DNA from: Niveispirillum sp048066115
Lineage (GTDB): Bacteria; Pseudomonadota; Alphaproteobacteria; Azospirillales; Azospirillaceae
Assembly: GCF_048066115.1 (NCBI RefSeq)
Contig: NZ_JBLTYX010000018.1
Coordinates: 62,001 to 126,000 of the forward strand
Length of the DNA stretch: 64,000 bases
Reading direction: 5' to 3'
Shown piece after piece: positions 1 through 7,995 of the stretch (the stretch's first letter is position 1; each line of letters starts with the position of its first letter). Below the pieces are notes generated by a model. It had not been told where the DNA came from. It worked only from the letters and a program-made list of their open reading frames with translations, and did not search any database. Both the position numbers and the translations under genes were made by a program.

Positions 1-327
1 GGAAAGAAGCGACACCTCGCGCGGGGTCATGCCGCGGATCTGGCTGAGCGACATGGCGGAGAAATCCTCCGCCTCCAGCGCGTTGAACTGGTCGTCGTTC
101 AAGGCCGCCAGCTGTGCCGCGGTAAAACCGATCTGGCTGGAGGACAGGGCGCCGATCTGGCTGCTGGTCAGGCCGTGGATCTGCTTGACCGAGATGGCAC
201 CGATCTGTGCCTTCGACAATTCGCCGATCTCGCCCAGGGAGAAGGAGCCGATCTGTTCAGCCGTCAGCGAGGCCATCGCCCGCAGGGGAATGTCACCGAC
301 GGAGTTGTAGGAACTGATCGCAACCAT
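1..327 (-). CDS. Octapeptide-repeat protein, N-terminal part (runs off the left edge)
   Basis: Open leftward frame without a stop from an ATG at 327 to the window edge (109 residues visible). After about 20 residues the protein becomes a run of roughly ten near-octapeptides of the form [S/T]-x-x-Q-[I/L/F]-x-x-[L/I/M], for example SKAQIGAI, TSSQIGAL and NDDQFNAL. No signal peptide or membrane segment is visible at the N-terminus (MVAISSYNSVGDIPLRAM). Such short periodic repeats normally build a solenoid or an elongated helical rod, often in large secreted or surface proteins; that is inference, since the C-terminus is outside the window. An AAAGAG-like ribosome site lies about 8 bases upstream. 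The gene has its own sigma-54-type promoter (374-391). I do not recognise a named family. Confidence 0.75.
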   Translation of the reverse strand, partial: MVAISSYNSVGDIPLRAMASLTAEQIGSFSLGEIGELSKAQIGAISVKQIHGLTSSQIGALSSSQIGFTAAQLAALNDDQFNALEAEDFSAMSLSQIRGMTPREVSLLS

Positions 328-373
328 GTTCTGGCTCTTTCGCTCATTGGGTTTCCAGCCGCGAAAACCTTAT

Positions 374-391
374 AAGCAAGAGCCGGGCCAA
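374..391 (-). promoter_or_regulatory. Sigma-54 (RpoN) type -24/-12 promoter
   Basis: Read leftward the site is TTGGCCCGGCTCTTGCTT. Against the RpoN consensus TGGCACG-N4-TTGC[A/T] it differs at a single conserved base, and the GG and GC dinucleotides are separated by exactly ten bases as required. The start codon of the octapeptide-repeat gene is 47 bases downstream of the element, which leaves a leader of about 36 bases. Transcription would need an enhancer-binding activator; no such gene is in the window. Confidence 0.7.
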
Positions 392-430
392 CTTTCCGGC
401 ATGTTCGTGGGAAAATTCTGCCGCATATGA

Positions 431-465
431 AAACACCCCGCCGGCCGGGGCCCGGCGGGGTGTTT
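431..465 (-). terminator. Intrinsic terminator after the chemoreceptor gene
   Basis: Perfect 14-bp stem (431-444 with 452-465) around a 7-base loop, followed on the minus strand by TTTT. It lies 34 bases past the chemoreceptor stop and insulates the octapeptide-repeat gene from upstream readthrough. Confidence 0.8.
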
Positions 466-498
466 GGAAGGTTGGACAGATAAGGATAAGGAAGGGGA

Positions 499-2199
499 TC
501 AGCCGGCGCGGACGCGCTGGAGGAACCCGTCCACCTCCTTGCGCAGGCGCGTGGCGCCGCCGGTCAGGCCGGTCGCCGCCTCGCGCATGCCGCGGGCGGC
601 ATCGCCGGTGCCGGCCGCCACTTGGGCCAGGGACTGCACCTCCGTCGCCGCCTCGCGGCTGGCGCTGGAGGCGGATTGGACCGACCGCGCGATCTCCTGC
701 GTCGCCATGCGCTGCTGCTCCACGGCGGCGGCCACGGTCGTGCTGATGCTGGACACGTCGCCGATGCGGCTGGTGATCTCCCCCAGGGCGCCGACGACGG
801 CGTCGGCGGCATGGCGGACGGCGCCGATGCGGCGTTCGATCTCCTCGGTGGCCTTGGCCGTCTGGCCGGCCAGCTGCTTGACCTCCGACGCCACCACGGC
901 GAAGCCCTTGCCGGCCTCTCCGGCGCGGGCGGCCTCGATCGTGGCGTTGAGCGCCAGCAGGTTGGTCTGGCTGGCGATCGCCGAGATCAGGTCCACGACA
1001 TTCTTGATGCCTTCCGCCTCGGTATTGAGGTTGCGGACCAGCCCGTCGGAGCGTTCCACCGCGGCCGTGGCCTGACGGGTGCTGCCGGTGACACCTTCCA
1101 CCTGGCGGGCGACATCGTTGAAGCTGACGGCCAGTTCCTCCGCGGCACTGGCCACCGACTGCACGCCCTGGTCGGAGCTTTCGGCGGCGCGCGACACATG
1201 GTCGGCGGCGGTACGGCCATCCTCGGCTACCAAGCCCAGGCGCTCGGCCTCGCTCAGCACCCGTTCCGCCGTCTCGCCCACCGTGCGGACGGAGCCCAGT
1301 ACCGTGGCTTCGAAACTGTCGGCCAGCGACAACAGCGCCTGACGGGCGCGGGTGTCGGCCTCCACCCGTTCCGCGGTCAGGCGGGCGGCGTCCAGCAGGG
1401 CCGCCTTGAAGCTGAACAGGCCGTCGACAAGGCTGTTCAACTCGTCGGCGCGGACCAGATTGGCGGGATCGACCGACAGGTCGTTGTCGGCCAGCCTGCC
1501 CATGGCGCGGGCGATATTGTCGATGCCGTCGCGGACCAGCCGGGTGATGACGAAGACCAGCAGCGACACGATGGCGAGCGCCACCAGCAGGCCCACGACC
1601 AGCAGCCAGGAGGCCGTCACGGCACTTTGCGCCTGGCGCTCCACGCTGGTGCGGGCATCGGCCTGGATCTGGGCCGTGGCCTTGTCCAGGGCGGCCACGA
1701 TGGTCTGCACCTTCTCATTGAAGGGCAGGACGGCACCGGCGGCGGTGGCCAGGTCGACCTCCAGCATGGTGGAGACGACGTCGACGGCACCGCTGAATCC
1801 TTCCAGCTCCGCAGCCGACGCCTTCACCGCCGCTTTCAGGGCGGGGTCGGCGATGCTGCCGGAGATGGTATCCAGCCGCTTGGCTTCCTTGTCGATGGCG
1901 GTCTTCACCGCCTCCAGTTCCTTGATGGCACCCGCCGCCGGATTGCCGCCGGCCACGGACAGCACCGCGAAATAGGCGTTGCCCAGGCTGCCCTTCAATT
2001 CGGTCACCAGGGTCTGCATCTCGGCGGCCCGCGCCAGCTTCTCATCCACCAGCACACGGGTGTCGGACGCCTGCGAGCGCAGTTCGACAATGGAAAGACC
2101 GCCCAGGACCAGCATGGCCAGGGCGGTGATGACGGGACCGGCCATCAGCTTGGCCAGCAGGGACAACCGGTCGAGACGGGCGAGAAGCGTTTGATACAT
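499..2199 (-). CDS. Methyl-accepting chemotaxis protein with periplasmic four-helix-type sensor
   Basis: Transmembrane chemoreceptor of 566 residues that passes ligand or redox signals to CheA/CheW. Membrane segments at about 18-39 and 196-220 flank a roughly 155-residue, mostly helical periplasmic domain of four-helix-bundle (Tar/TarH-like) character. A HAMP linker (about 221-275) follows, then the cytoplasmic signalling coiled coil. The hairpin tip is clear at 406-444 (QTNLLALNATIEAARAGEAG then KGFAVVASEVKQLA). There is no C-terminal CheR/CheB-binding pentapeptide. An AAAGGAAA ribosome site precedes the ATG. It is 103 bases downstream of a TonB-dependent receptor on the same strand, so it may be cotranscribed and could couple taxis to the receptor's substrate; that link is inference. 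No other chemotaxis genes are nearby. Confidence 0.93.
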   Translation of the reverse strand: MYQTLLARLDRLSLLAKLMAGPVITALAMLVLGGLSIVELRSQASDTRVLVDEKLARAAEMQTLVTELKGSLGNAYFAVLSVAGGNPAAGAIKELEAVKTAIDKEAKRLDTISGSIADPALKAAVKASAAELEGFSGAVDVVSTMLEVDLATAAGAVLPFNEKVQTIVAALDKATAQIQADARTSVERQAQSAVTASWLLVVGLLVALAIVSLLVFVITRLVRDGIDNIARAMGRLADNDLSVDPANLVRADELNSLVDGLFSFKAALLDAARLTAERVEADTRARQALLSLADSFEATVLGSVRTVGETAERVLSEAERLGLVAEDGRTAADHVSRAAESSDQGVQSVASAAEELAVSFNDVARQVEGVTGSTRQATAAVERSDGLVRNLNTEAEGIKNVVDLISAIASQTNLLALNATIEAARAGEAGKGFAVVASEVKQLAGQTAKATEEIERRIGAVRHAADAVVGALGEITSRIGDVSSISTTVAAAVEQQRMATQEIARSVQSASSASREAATEVQSLAQVAAGTGDAARGMREAATGLTGGATRLRKEVDGFLQRVRAG

Positions 2200-2258
2200 T
2201 TGGCATTTCCTTTTGGATAGGTCCGAACAGCGCGGATATCCGCAAGACCGCCGGAAAG

Positions 2259-2295
2259 CGGGCCGGGCCTCTCCTTACAGGAGCGCCCGACCCGC
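2259..2295 (-). other. Strong GC hairpin between TonB receptor 1 and the chemoreceptor gene
   Basis: Long interrupted stem (2259-2274 against 2280-2295) with loop TTACA, starting eight bases past the receptor stop. There is no T-tract, so it is more likely a partial terminator or 3'-end stabiliser than a full terminator, and would set the ratio of receptor to chemoreceptor transcript. Confidence 0.5.
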
Positions 2296-2302
2296 AAGCG
2301 GA

Positions 2303-4285
2303 TCAGAACGTCTGGGACACGCTCAGATAGAGCCTGCGTTCGGTTTCAAGCACCGTCGTTGCCGGGGTGCTCGCCCGCAGGAAGTCGGTGGCCGTCGCCC
2401 TGATCTCGGTGCCGGTGGAGAGGGTGTAGGCAACCGAAGCTGTACCACTGACGTAGGAGTCGATCTTGGTCGGAACCAGGAAGCCGGCATCGGCGCCCGT
2501 ACCGGACCGCAGCTGGTAGCGGCTGGACTGCCAAGTCATACCCAGGTCAGCGGACAGGGCGCCGCTGGTCCAGCCGATATTGCCCTGCAACTTATGCGTC
2601 GGGGTGGCCTTTTCATAATAGACCGGGCGTGTCGGCAGCCTGCCCTTGTTGATGGTCAGGTCATCGTCGATATTGATCCAGGTGTACGAAGCTCCGTAAG
2701 TGAAGCCACCTGCAATGGCTCCTCTGATATCTGCTTCCACACCCCAGGAGGAGGATTCGCCAGCGTTGATGAAGGTCTGGGTCAGCGTGCCATTGATCAG
2801 GACACGATCCGACGCAGCGCCCGTCGTCGCTTTGACATCCTTGGTCTTCTGGCGATAGGCAGAGAGGCCGAAACTGCCGTTGATCGCCGGCAGCAAATGA
2901 TCATAGCCCAGTTCGAAACTGCTGATGCTGGCCGGTTTCAGGTTCGGATTACCGACTGAACCAGCGCCGTAGAAGCCACCGAGTTCAAACATGGCGGGCA
3001 ATTGATTGGCCAGACCATAAGTAAAACGCAACGTATCTTCCGGTGTGGGCTTGTATACCACACCACTGTTGAAACTGAACTTCGTCAAGTCGGTGTCGAA
3101 TTCCGACACCGTGCGCGGCGTCGGCACTGCACCTTTGTAGCCCAGGTTGAAATTATCGACCCGCGCGGCATTGGTGAAGGAGACATTGTCCGAGACTTTC
3201 CAGTCCCACATCAGCGAGCTGGCGAAGATATCGGCGCTGATCCGGCCGCCTGGCGTCGGCCAGCGACCCATTTCGGACTTGCGGTATTCACCGGTGATTT
3301 TCACTGTGTGCTCTGGGTTCAGCTGAATCAGATCGGAGATCTGCGCAACCGTGAGACGCGCATCAGATGCACCGGTCCCCAGGTAATCAAAGTCCAGCCA
3401 GTTGCGATAGGCTGAGAAGTTTATCAGGCCCACATTGCCAGCATCGACGTCAACATCCAGCTTTGCCGCCCGGGCGACATACTCGATGGCAAAGTAGGTA
3501 TTGGTCGTGGTGTAATTGTCCTGCAGTGAATAGCTGCGGGACAGTTCAACACCCACCTGGATATTGTCGGCCACCTGCGCCAGACCGGCGGCGGAAACAT
3601 GGTTGGCCTCCATATCCCTCAGGCGGTTACGCTCGGTGGTGGTGAGCTTGCCGCGCTGGAACTCATCAGCCTCCTTGTAACCAGCCGAAAGCTTCAGACC
3701 CAAGCTGTCGCCGAGCTTGAGTGTCTTGACCATATTGGCTTCGCGCTTGTCATTATTGCCGGCGCGCAGCGTGGCGGTACCCGTCTCGTCATACAGTGGG
3801 TTCACCGTGATGATGTTGATCACGCCGGCCACGGCGTTGAAGCCATAGATGGCGCCAACCGGACCCTTGACGATCTCAATCTGCTTGATTTCCGACAGGG
3901 CCACCGGAATGGTGTTCCACACGACCATGGCATAATGGTCGTTGAACACCTGGCGACCGTTCACTCGCACCAGCAGGCGTCCATAATGGCCATGGTTGTA
4001 GCCACGGATGGCCACGTCGGCGGCACCGGTACCCCAGCGCAACACATCCAGGCCGCTATAGCGGTTCAGAATGTCGGGAAGGTTGTCCAGGCCACTGGCC
4101 TTTATGTCGGCGGCGCTGATGATCCGCAGCGATGCCGGGGCATCCGATGCCACCTGCGGCTTGCCCGTGGCGCTGGTGGTGACGGGCTGGCCGAACGCGT
4201 CCTGGAGGGCGGTATAGTTGATCGTCTGGGCATTGGCGCCGACGGCGAGCAGGGCGGTGGCGCCCAGCAGGATGGATTTCTTCAT
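2303..4285 (-). CDS. TonB-dependent outer-membrane receptor (module 1)
   Basis: Outer-membrane active transporter of 660 residues: signal peptide (MKKSILLGATALLAVGANAQ), a possible TonB-box region around residues 30-45, plug domain (about 50-165, with RLLVRVNGRQVF and VKGPVGAIYGFNAVAGVINI) and a 22-strand-type barrel ending in aromatic Phe (YLSVSQTF). The frame is open 51 codons further upstream, but the ATG at 4285 is preceded by AGGAGAA and begins the signal peptide. It starts 29 bases after a small YfiR-like gene and pairs with it. The N-terminus is almost identical to the receptor at 5096-7084, so the two arose by tandem duplication. Substrate unknown; plugs of this subclass resemble vitamin B12/siderophore (BtuB/FepA-like) receptors. 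The gene looks less GC-rich than its paralogue. Confidence 0.92.
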   Translation of the reverse strand: MKKSILLGATALLAVGANAQTINYTALQDAFGQPVTTSATGKPQVASDAPASLRIISAADIKASGLDNLPDILNRYSGLDVLRWGTGAADVAIRGYNHGHYGRLLVRVNGRQVFNDHYAMVVWNTIPVALSEIKQIEIVKGPVGAIYGFNAVAGVINIITVNPLYDETGTATLRAGNNDKREANMVKTLKLGDSLGLKLSAGYKEADEFQRGKLTTTERNRLRDMEANHVSAAGLAQVADNIQVGVELSRSYSLQDNYTTTNTYFAIEYVARAAKLDVDVDAGNVGLINFSAYRNWLDFDYLGTGASDARLTVAQISDLIQLNPEHTVKITGEYRKSEMGRWPTPGGRISADIFASSLMWDWKVSDNVSFTNAARVDNFNLGYKGAVPTPRTVSEFDTDLTKFSFNSGVVYKPTPEDTLRFTYGLANQLPAMFELGGFYGAGSVGNPNLKPASISSFELGYDHLLPAINGSFGLSAYRQKTKDVKATTGAASDRVLINGTLTQTFINAGESSSWGVEADIRGAIAGGFTYGASYTWINIDDDLTINKGRLPTRPVYYEKATPTHKLQGNIGWTSGALSADLGMTWQSSRYQLRSGTGADAGFLVPTKIDSYVSGTASVAYTLSTGTEIRATATDFLRASTPATTVLETERRLYLSVSQTF

Positions 4286-4314
4286 CTTATGGTTCTCCTG
4301 GTGATGACGCCGGC

Positions 4315-4815
4315 TCAATGCGCGGTCACGAGCATCTGGAAGTTCTTGTCGAAGCTGACGCCGGCCTTGGTCAGGGCGGCCGTGTTGACATGATATTTGG
4401 CGGCACCCGATGCCTGGCGCTCGACGGCCAGGGCGCATTTGCCGGCTTCCATGCAGGCCATGTCGCCGATGACCAATTGGCCGGACGCGGCTTTCCCGGA
4501 TATGTCGCTGGCGCCCGCCACGATAACCGCGACAGCGCCGGTCAGGTCGCCGCCGGCGCCGTCAACCACCTTGGCGGCGACATCGGCGCCAAGGGCGCCC
4601 TTCAGCTGATCGCCGGCGGCGGCCTGGCCACTGTCAGTGACGATAGCGACCGGTGTCGGCTTGGCTGGCTTGGGCTGCAGGAAGTTCAGGGCCTTAACCG
4701 CAACGACCGCTGTCGGGCCATCGACGGCCGCCGCGGCGGAACCGGCGCAGGCCAGGATCGGCAACAGCATCGCGGCGGTAAGCCCGAGCAGGGACTTGGA
4801 TCGCAATTGGTGCAT
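4315..4815 (-). CDS. Small periplasmic YfiR-like protein (module 1)
   Basis: Exported protein of 166 residues with a signal peptide (cleavage probably after AGSAAAA). The second half (QLVIGDMACMEAGKCALAVE, then HVNTAALTKAGVSFDKNFQM) follows the layout of the YfiR/DUF4154 family: a central strand plus VGD, a hydrophobic strand, then a motif like the family's INxxAAxxAGLxxSSxLLxLA near the end. A cysteine pair (CMEAGKC) sits where YfiR proteins carry a C-terminal disulfide. YfiR-family proteins are often encoded just before TonB-dependent receptors and can restrain periplasmic sensor proteins such as YfiN. Assignment to the family is my inference from pattern. Its paralogue is at 7114-7608, and it is followed after 29 bases by its receptor gene. 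Confidence 0.6.
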   Translation of the reverse strand: MHQLRSKSLLGLTAAMLLPILACAGSAAAAVDGPTAVVAVKALNFLQPKPAKPTPVAIVTDSGQAAAGDQLKGALGADVAAKVVDGAGGDLTGAVAVIVAGASDISGKAASGQLVIGDMACMEAGKCALAVERQASGAAKYHVNTAALTKAGVSFDKNFQMLVTAH

Positions 4816-5095
4816 TTGGTCTCCCCATTCTCTTCATTATTGGGATTGAACTCGCAGGTTGATAATGCATACATAAGAGTGATTATTGACTCTATGCAAC
4901 TGTTCTTAGGGTTATGTTTTCAATTAAAAATGATAACTGGTAAAATTGTATTGGATTTAACTGTGCGAAAATTGAATAGATTTACGTTCTGTTGATTTAA
5001 TGAAATTTAACTCAGCAACTAGACAACAGCTACCTGTGCTTTTTCTTCATGGGCGCGCACCCCCGTGCGATCGCACAGGCGCGCGCGCTTCATGA
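4816..5095 (-). promoter_or_regulatory. AT-rich promoter region of module 1
   Basis: 280 bases without a gene. The part at 4855-5010 is strikingly AT-rich against the GC-rich surroundings and must carry the module 1 promoter. At 5053-5086 a GC-rich patch contains the perfect 12-bp palindrome GTGCGATCGCAC (5065-5076) just past the module 2 receptor stop. It has no T-tract and is at best a weak terminator or a protein-binding site. No convincing -10/-35 pair could be chosen by eye. Confidence 0.45.
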
Positions 5096-7084
5096 TCAGA
5101 ACTTCTGCGATACGGTGGCATAGACCCGGCGCTCGGTTTCCAGCGCCATGCCCAGGGCCGTTTCCGGCCGCAGGAAATCGCTGGCCGTGAAGCGGACCTC
5201 GGTCCCCGTTTCGAACAGGTAGCCGATGCTGGCCGTGCCGGTCCAAGTGCTGTCGATCTGGACTGGGGCCTGCCCGCCCGTCACCGGACGCAGCAGCGTC
5301 CGCTTGGACTGCCAGGACAGGTTCAGGTCCGTGGACAGGGCACCATCCGACCAGCCCAGGTTGCCCTGCAGCTTGTGGCGGGGTGACGCCCCTTCATACC
5401 CGACGGGGCGGGTGGCGATCGCGCCCTTGTTCACGGTGAGGTCGTCATTGAGATCGTTCCAGGAATAAGACGCGCCATAGCGCACCCCGTTCGTGGCGCG
5501 GCCATCGAACGCCGCCTCGAAGCCCCAGGAGGCGCTGTCACCGGCGTTGATGACGATGGAGGCCGGGCGGCCATTGACGACACTGCGGTCGGAACCCAGG
5601 AACGCCTTGATGTCGTCCGTGGTCTGCCGGAAAACCGACAGATGCAGGCCGCCATTGATGTCGGCCAGGGCGCGGTCATAACCCAGCTCGTAGCTTTGCA
5701 CCTTGCTGGGCTTGATATGCGGGTTGCCGGCTGAGGCGAAGATGCCGGCGGGCGTGGCCGTGGGCAGGTAGAAGCCCCCCAGTTCCAGGATCGACGGCAG
5801 CTGGTTGGCCAGGCCGTAGGTGGCGCGCAGCGTGTCGACGTCGGACGCCTTGTAGACCAGGCCACTGTTCAGGCTGAGCTTGCTGATCTGGCGGTCGAAA
5901 TCGGCGGCGACATAGGGCGGGGAGGTGGCGCCCGAATAGCCCAGATCCAGCCAGTCGGAGCGCACGGCGTTGGTGAAGGACAGGTTGTCGGTCAGCTTCC
6001 AGTCCCACATGCCGGCCACGGCCCACACGTCGTAGGAGATGGTGGCGCCGGGGGCCGGGAAGCGGCCCATGCTGTTGTGACGGTATTCGCCGGAGATCTT
6101 CACCGTGTGGTCGGTGCCGATCTGGATCAGGTCGGACAGCTGCACCACGCTGGTGGTCACGTCGGACTTGCCGATGCCGTAATACTCGAAATCCAGCCAG
6201 TTGCGGTAGGCGGTGAAGGAGATCAGGCCGGCGTCGCCAGCGTCACCCGTCACGTCCAGCTTGGCCGACTTGGTCAGGTAGTCGTCGCCATAGAGGCTGT
6301 TGGTGGCCGTGATGTCGGTCTGCTTCATCTTGGAACGGGTCAGTTCCAGACCGGCCTGCACGCTGTCGGTCAGCTGCGCCAGCGCGCCGAAGGCGACATA
6401 GGAGGATTCCGGATCCAGCAGGCGCGCGCGCTCCGCTGCGGTGATGGCACCCTGGCTGAACTCGTCCTGCTCCTTGTAGCCGGCGGAAACGCGCACCCCC
6501 AGGCTGTCGGAGATCTGGACATTCTTCGACAGGCCGATTTCACGCGCACCATTGTTGCCGATGCGGGCCGTAGCCGTGCCATCGGTGTCATAAAGCGGGT
6601 TCTGGGTGATGATGTTGATCACGCCCGCCACCGCGTTGAAGCCGTAGATGGCGCCGACCGGGCCCTTCACGACCTCGACCTGCTTGATCTCCGACAACTG
6701 CACCGGGATCGTCGACCAGTTCACCAGGGCGTAATGGTCGGAATAGACCTGGCGGCCGTTCAGCAGCACCAGCAGGCGCGGGCTGTTGGGCTGGTTGTAG
6801 CCGCGCATGCCGATATCGACGCTGCCGGCACCCCAGCGCAGCAGGTCGAGACCGCCGACGCGCGCCAGAATGTCGGGTAGATTGTCCAGGCCGGTGGCCT
6901 TGATCTCTTCCGCCGTGATGATGCGCAGGGCAGCGGGGGCGTCGGAAGCAACCTGGGGCTTGCCGGTCACGCTGGTGGTGACGGGCTGGCCGAACGCGTC
7001 CTGGAGAGCCGTGTAATTGATCGTCTGGGCATGGGCGCCGACGGCGAACAGGGCGGTGGCGCCCAGCAGGATGGACTTCTTCAT
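5096..7084 (-). CDS. TonB-dependent outer-membrane receptor (module 2)
   Basis: Paralogue of the receptor at 2303-4285, 662 residues: signal peptide (MKKSILLGATALFAVGAHAQ), plug with RLLVLLNGRQVY and VKGPVGAIYGFNAVAGVINI, then a beta-barrel ending YATVSQKF with the terminal Phe needed for barrel insertion. ATG at 7084 is chosen because AGGAGT lies just upstream and the signal peptide begins there, although the frame is open further upstream. The first 70 residues match module 1 at nearly every position while the loops and barrel have diverged, so the pair probably takes up different ligands by the same plug and TonB mechanism. It starts 29 bases after its YfiR-like partner gene, the same spacing as in module 1. 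Confidence 0.92.
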   Translation of the reverse strand: MKKSILLGATALFAVGAHAQTINYTALQDAFGQPVTTSVTGKPQVASDAPAALRIITAEEIKATGLDNLPDILARVGGLDLLRWGAGSVDIGMRGYNQPNSPRLLVLLNGRQVYSDHYALVNWSTIPVQLSEIKQVEVVKGPVGAIYGFNAVAGVINIITQNPLYDTDGTATARIGNNGAREIGLSKNVQISDSLGVRVSAGYKEQDEFSQGAITAAERARLLDPESSYVAFGALAQLTDSVQAGLELTRSKMKQTDITATNSLYGDDYLTKSAKLDVTGDAGDAGLISFTAYRNWLDFEYYGIGKSDVTTSVVQLSDLIQIGTDHTVKISGEYRHNSMGRFPAPGATISYDVWAVAGMWDWKLTDNLSFTNAVRSDWLDLGYSGATSPPYVAADFDRQISKLSLNSGLVYKASDVDTLRATYGLANQLPSILELGGFYLPTATPAGIFASAGNPHIKPSKVQSYELGYDRALADINGGLHLSVFRQTTDDIKAFLGSDRSVVNGRPASIVINAGDSASWGFEAAFDGRATNGVRYGASYSWNDLNDDLTVNKGAIATRPVGYEGASPRHKLQGNLGWSDGALSTDLNLSWQSKRTLLRPVTGGQAPVQIDSTWTGTASIGYLFETGTEVRFTASDFLRPETALGMALETERRVYATVSQKF

Positions 7085-7113
7085 ATAGGGGGACTCCTGG
7101 GGGTGACGCCGGC

Positions 7114-7608
7114 TTAGTGCGCGGTCACGAGCATCTGGAAATTCTTGTCGAAGCTGACGCCGGCCTTGGCCAGGGCCGCGGTGTTGACATGGTATTTGGC
7201 AGCACCCGATGCCTGGCGCTCGACCGCCAGGGCGCATTTGCCCGCTTCCATGCAGGCCATGTCGCCGATCACCAGCTGGCCGGCGGCAGCCTTGGCCGAC
7301 ACATCGGCACCGCCGATGACGATCACCGCGACGGCGCCGGACAGGTCGCCACCGGCACCTTCCACAACCTTGGCGGCGACATCGGCGCCAAGGGCACCCT
7401 TGACCGCATCACCCGCGGCCGCACCGTCGGCCACGATGGTGACCGGGGTCGGCTTGGCAGGCTTGGGTTGCAGGAAGTTCAGGGCCTTGACCGCCACGGC
7501 GGCCGTCGGGCCATCCACCGCCGCCAGGGCCGGGGCGGCACAGGTCAGCATCGGCACCAGCAGTCCGGCCAGAAGGCCGGACCGTGCCGGAGAACGCACA
7601 TTGCGCAT
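7114..7608 (-). CDS. Small periplasmic YfiR-like protein (module 2)
   Basis: Exported protein of 164 residues, paralogue of the protein at 4315-4815. The last 50 residues are almost unchanged (QLVIGDMACMEAGKCALAVE to NFQMLVTAH), including the CMEAGKC cysteine pair; the signal peptide and the stretch around residues 55-75 differ. Strong conservation of the C-terminal half beside divergent receptors suggests that this half makes a fixed contact, for instance with the receptor plug or with an inner-membrane sensor (inference). A GGAGAC ribosome site lies directly before the ATG and a stable hairpin (7618-7653) sits immediately upstream of it. The family assignment (YfiR/DUF4154-like) is tentative, as for module 1. 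Confidence 0.6.
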   Translation of the reverse strand: MRNVRSPARSGLLAGLLVPMLTCAAPALAAVDGPTAAVAVKALNFLQPKPAKPTPVTIVADGAAAGDAVKGALGADVAAKVVEGAGGDLSGAVAVIVIGGADVSAKAAAGQLVIGDMACMEAGKCALAVERQASGAAKYHVNTAALAKAGVSFDKNFQMLVTAH

Positions 7609-7617
7609 TATGTCTCC

Positions 7618-7653
7618 ATTGAGGCAGGAGGAGGGAAATGCTCCTGTCTCAAT
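7618..7653 (-). promoter_or_regulatory. Leader hairpin directly upstream of the module 2 ribosome site
   Basis: Inverted repeat with 13-base arms (7618-7630 and 7641-7653; one mismatch that is G-U in RNA) around a 10-base loop. It ends at the ribosome-binding site of the YfiR-like gene. It could stabilise the transcript, control translation or be an operator. No equivalent is visible in front of module 1. Confidence 0.5.
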
Positions 7654-7902
7654 GCGTACAGTCGAAGATCAGGGTGCGTCACTACGACCGATATAATCCC
7701 TTTGGTTAGGTTTCCACAGAAAACCATCGGCAATTTCGCGTTGTGCTATTTACGCAACATATCATCGTAGTCAGTTATGATATTTTAACCATAAGATTCA
7801 TCAAAATTTATCTATTAAAATTTCCTGAACATGATGCTTTATTTCACGGTATGCGATCTATTCTGACCCGTGTGTCCATTCTGTTTTCTGCGCTGCAAAA
7901 AA
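7654..7902 (-). promoter_or_regulatory. AT-rich promoter region of module 2
   Basis: No gene. Bases 7690-7860 are AT-rich, as in front of module 1, and should hold the module 2 promoter. I could not align the two promoter regions by eye, so the two modules may be controlled differently. Confidence 0.4.
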
Positions 7903-7937
7903 GAAACCCACCGATCCCGGCAGGGACGGTGGGTTTC
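7903..7937 (-). terminator. Intrinsic terminator of the porin gene
   Basis: Stem GAAACCCACCG(A)TCCC against GGGACGGTGGGTTTC (one bulged base), followed on the minus strand by a T-run (TTTCTTTTTT). It lies 59 bases past the porin stop; a textbook intrinsic terminator. Confidence 0.9.
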
Positions 7938-7995
7938 GAATGCACATGACGGGTTTCCCGCCGGTCCCGGAAGGACCGGCAGGGGGCCTTTGTCA

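Noticed and set aside
622..2220. Long open frames opposite real genes (also at 3599-4393, 7870-9648, 23717-24943, 27177-30320, 34856-37108 and 44319-46892)
   Set aside because: They mirror GC-rich genes on the other strand, have low-complexity compositions, and lack ribosome sites and recognisable domains.
4286..4438. N-terminal extension of TonB receptor 1 (frame open to 4438), and the same for receptor 2 (to 7237)
   Set aside because: The extension overlaps the YfiR-like gene in another frame; the internal ATG has a good ribosome site and starts a signal peptide.
5065..5076. GTGCGATCGCAC palindrome as terminator of receptor 2
   Set aside because: There is no T-tract on the relevant strand and the surrounding GCGCGC tracts pair only loosely; kept only as a note in the promoter-region entry.
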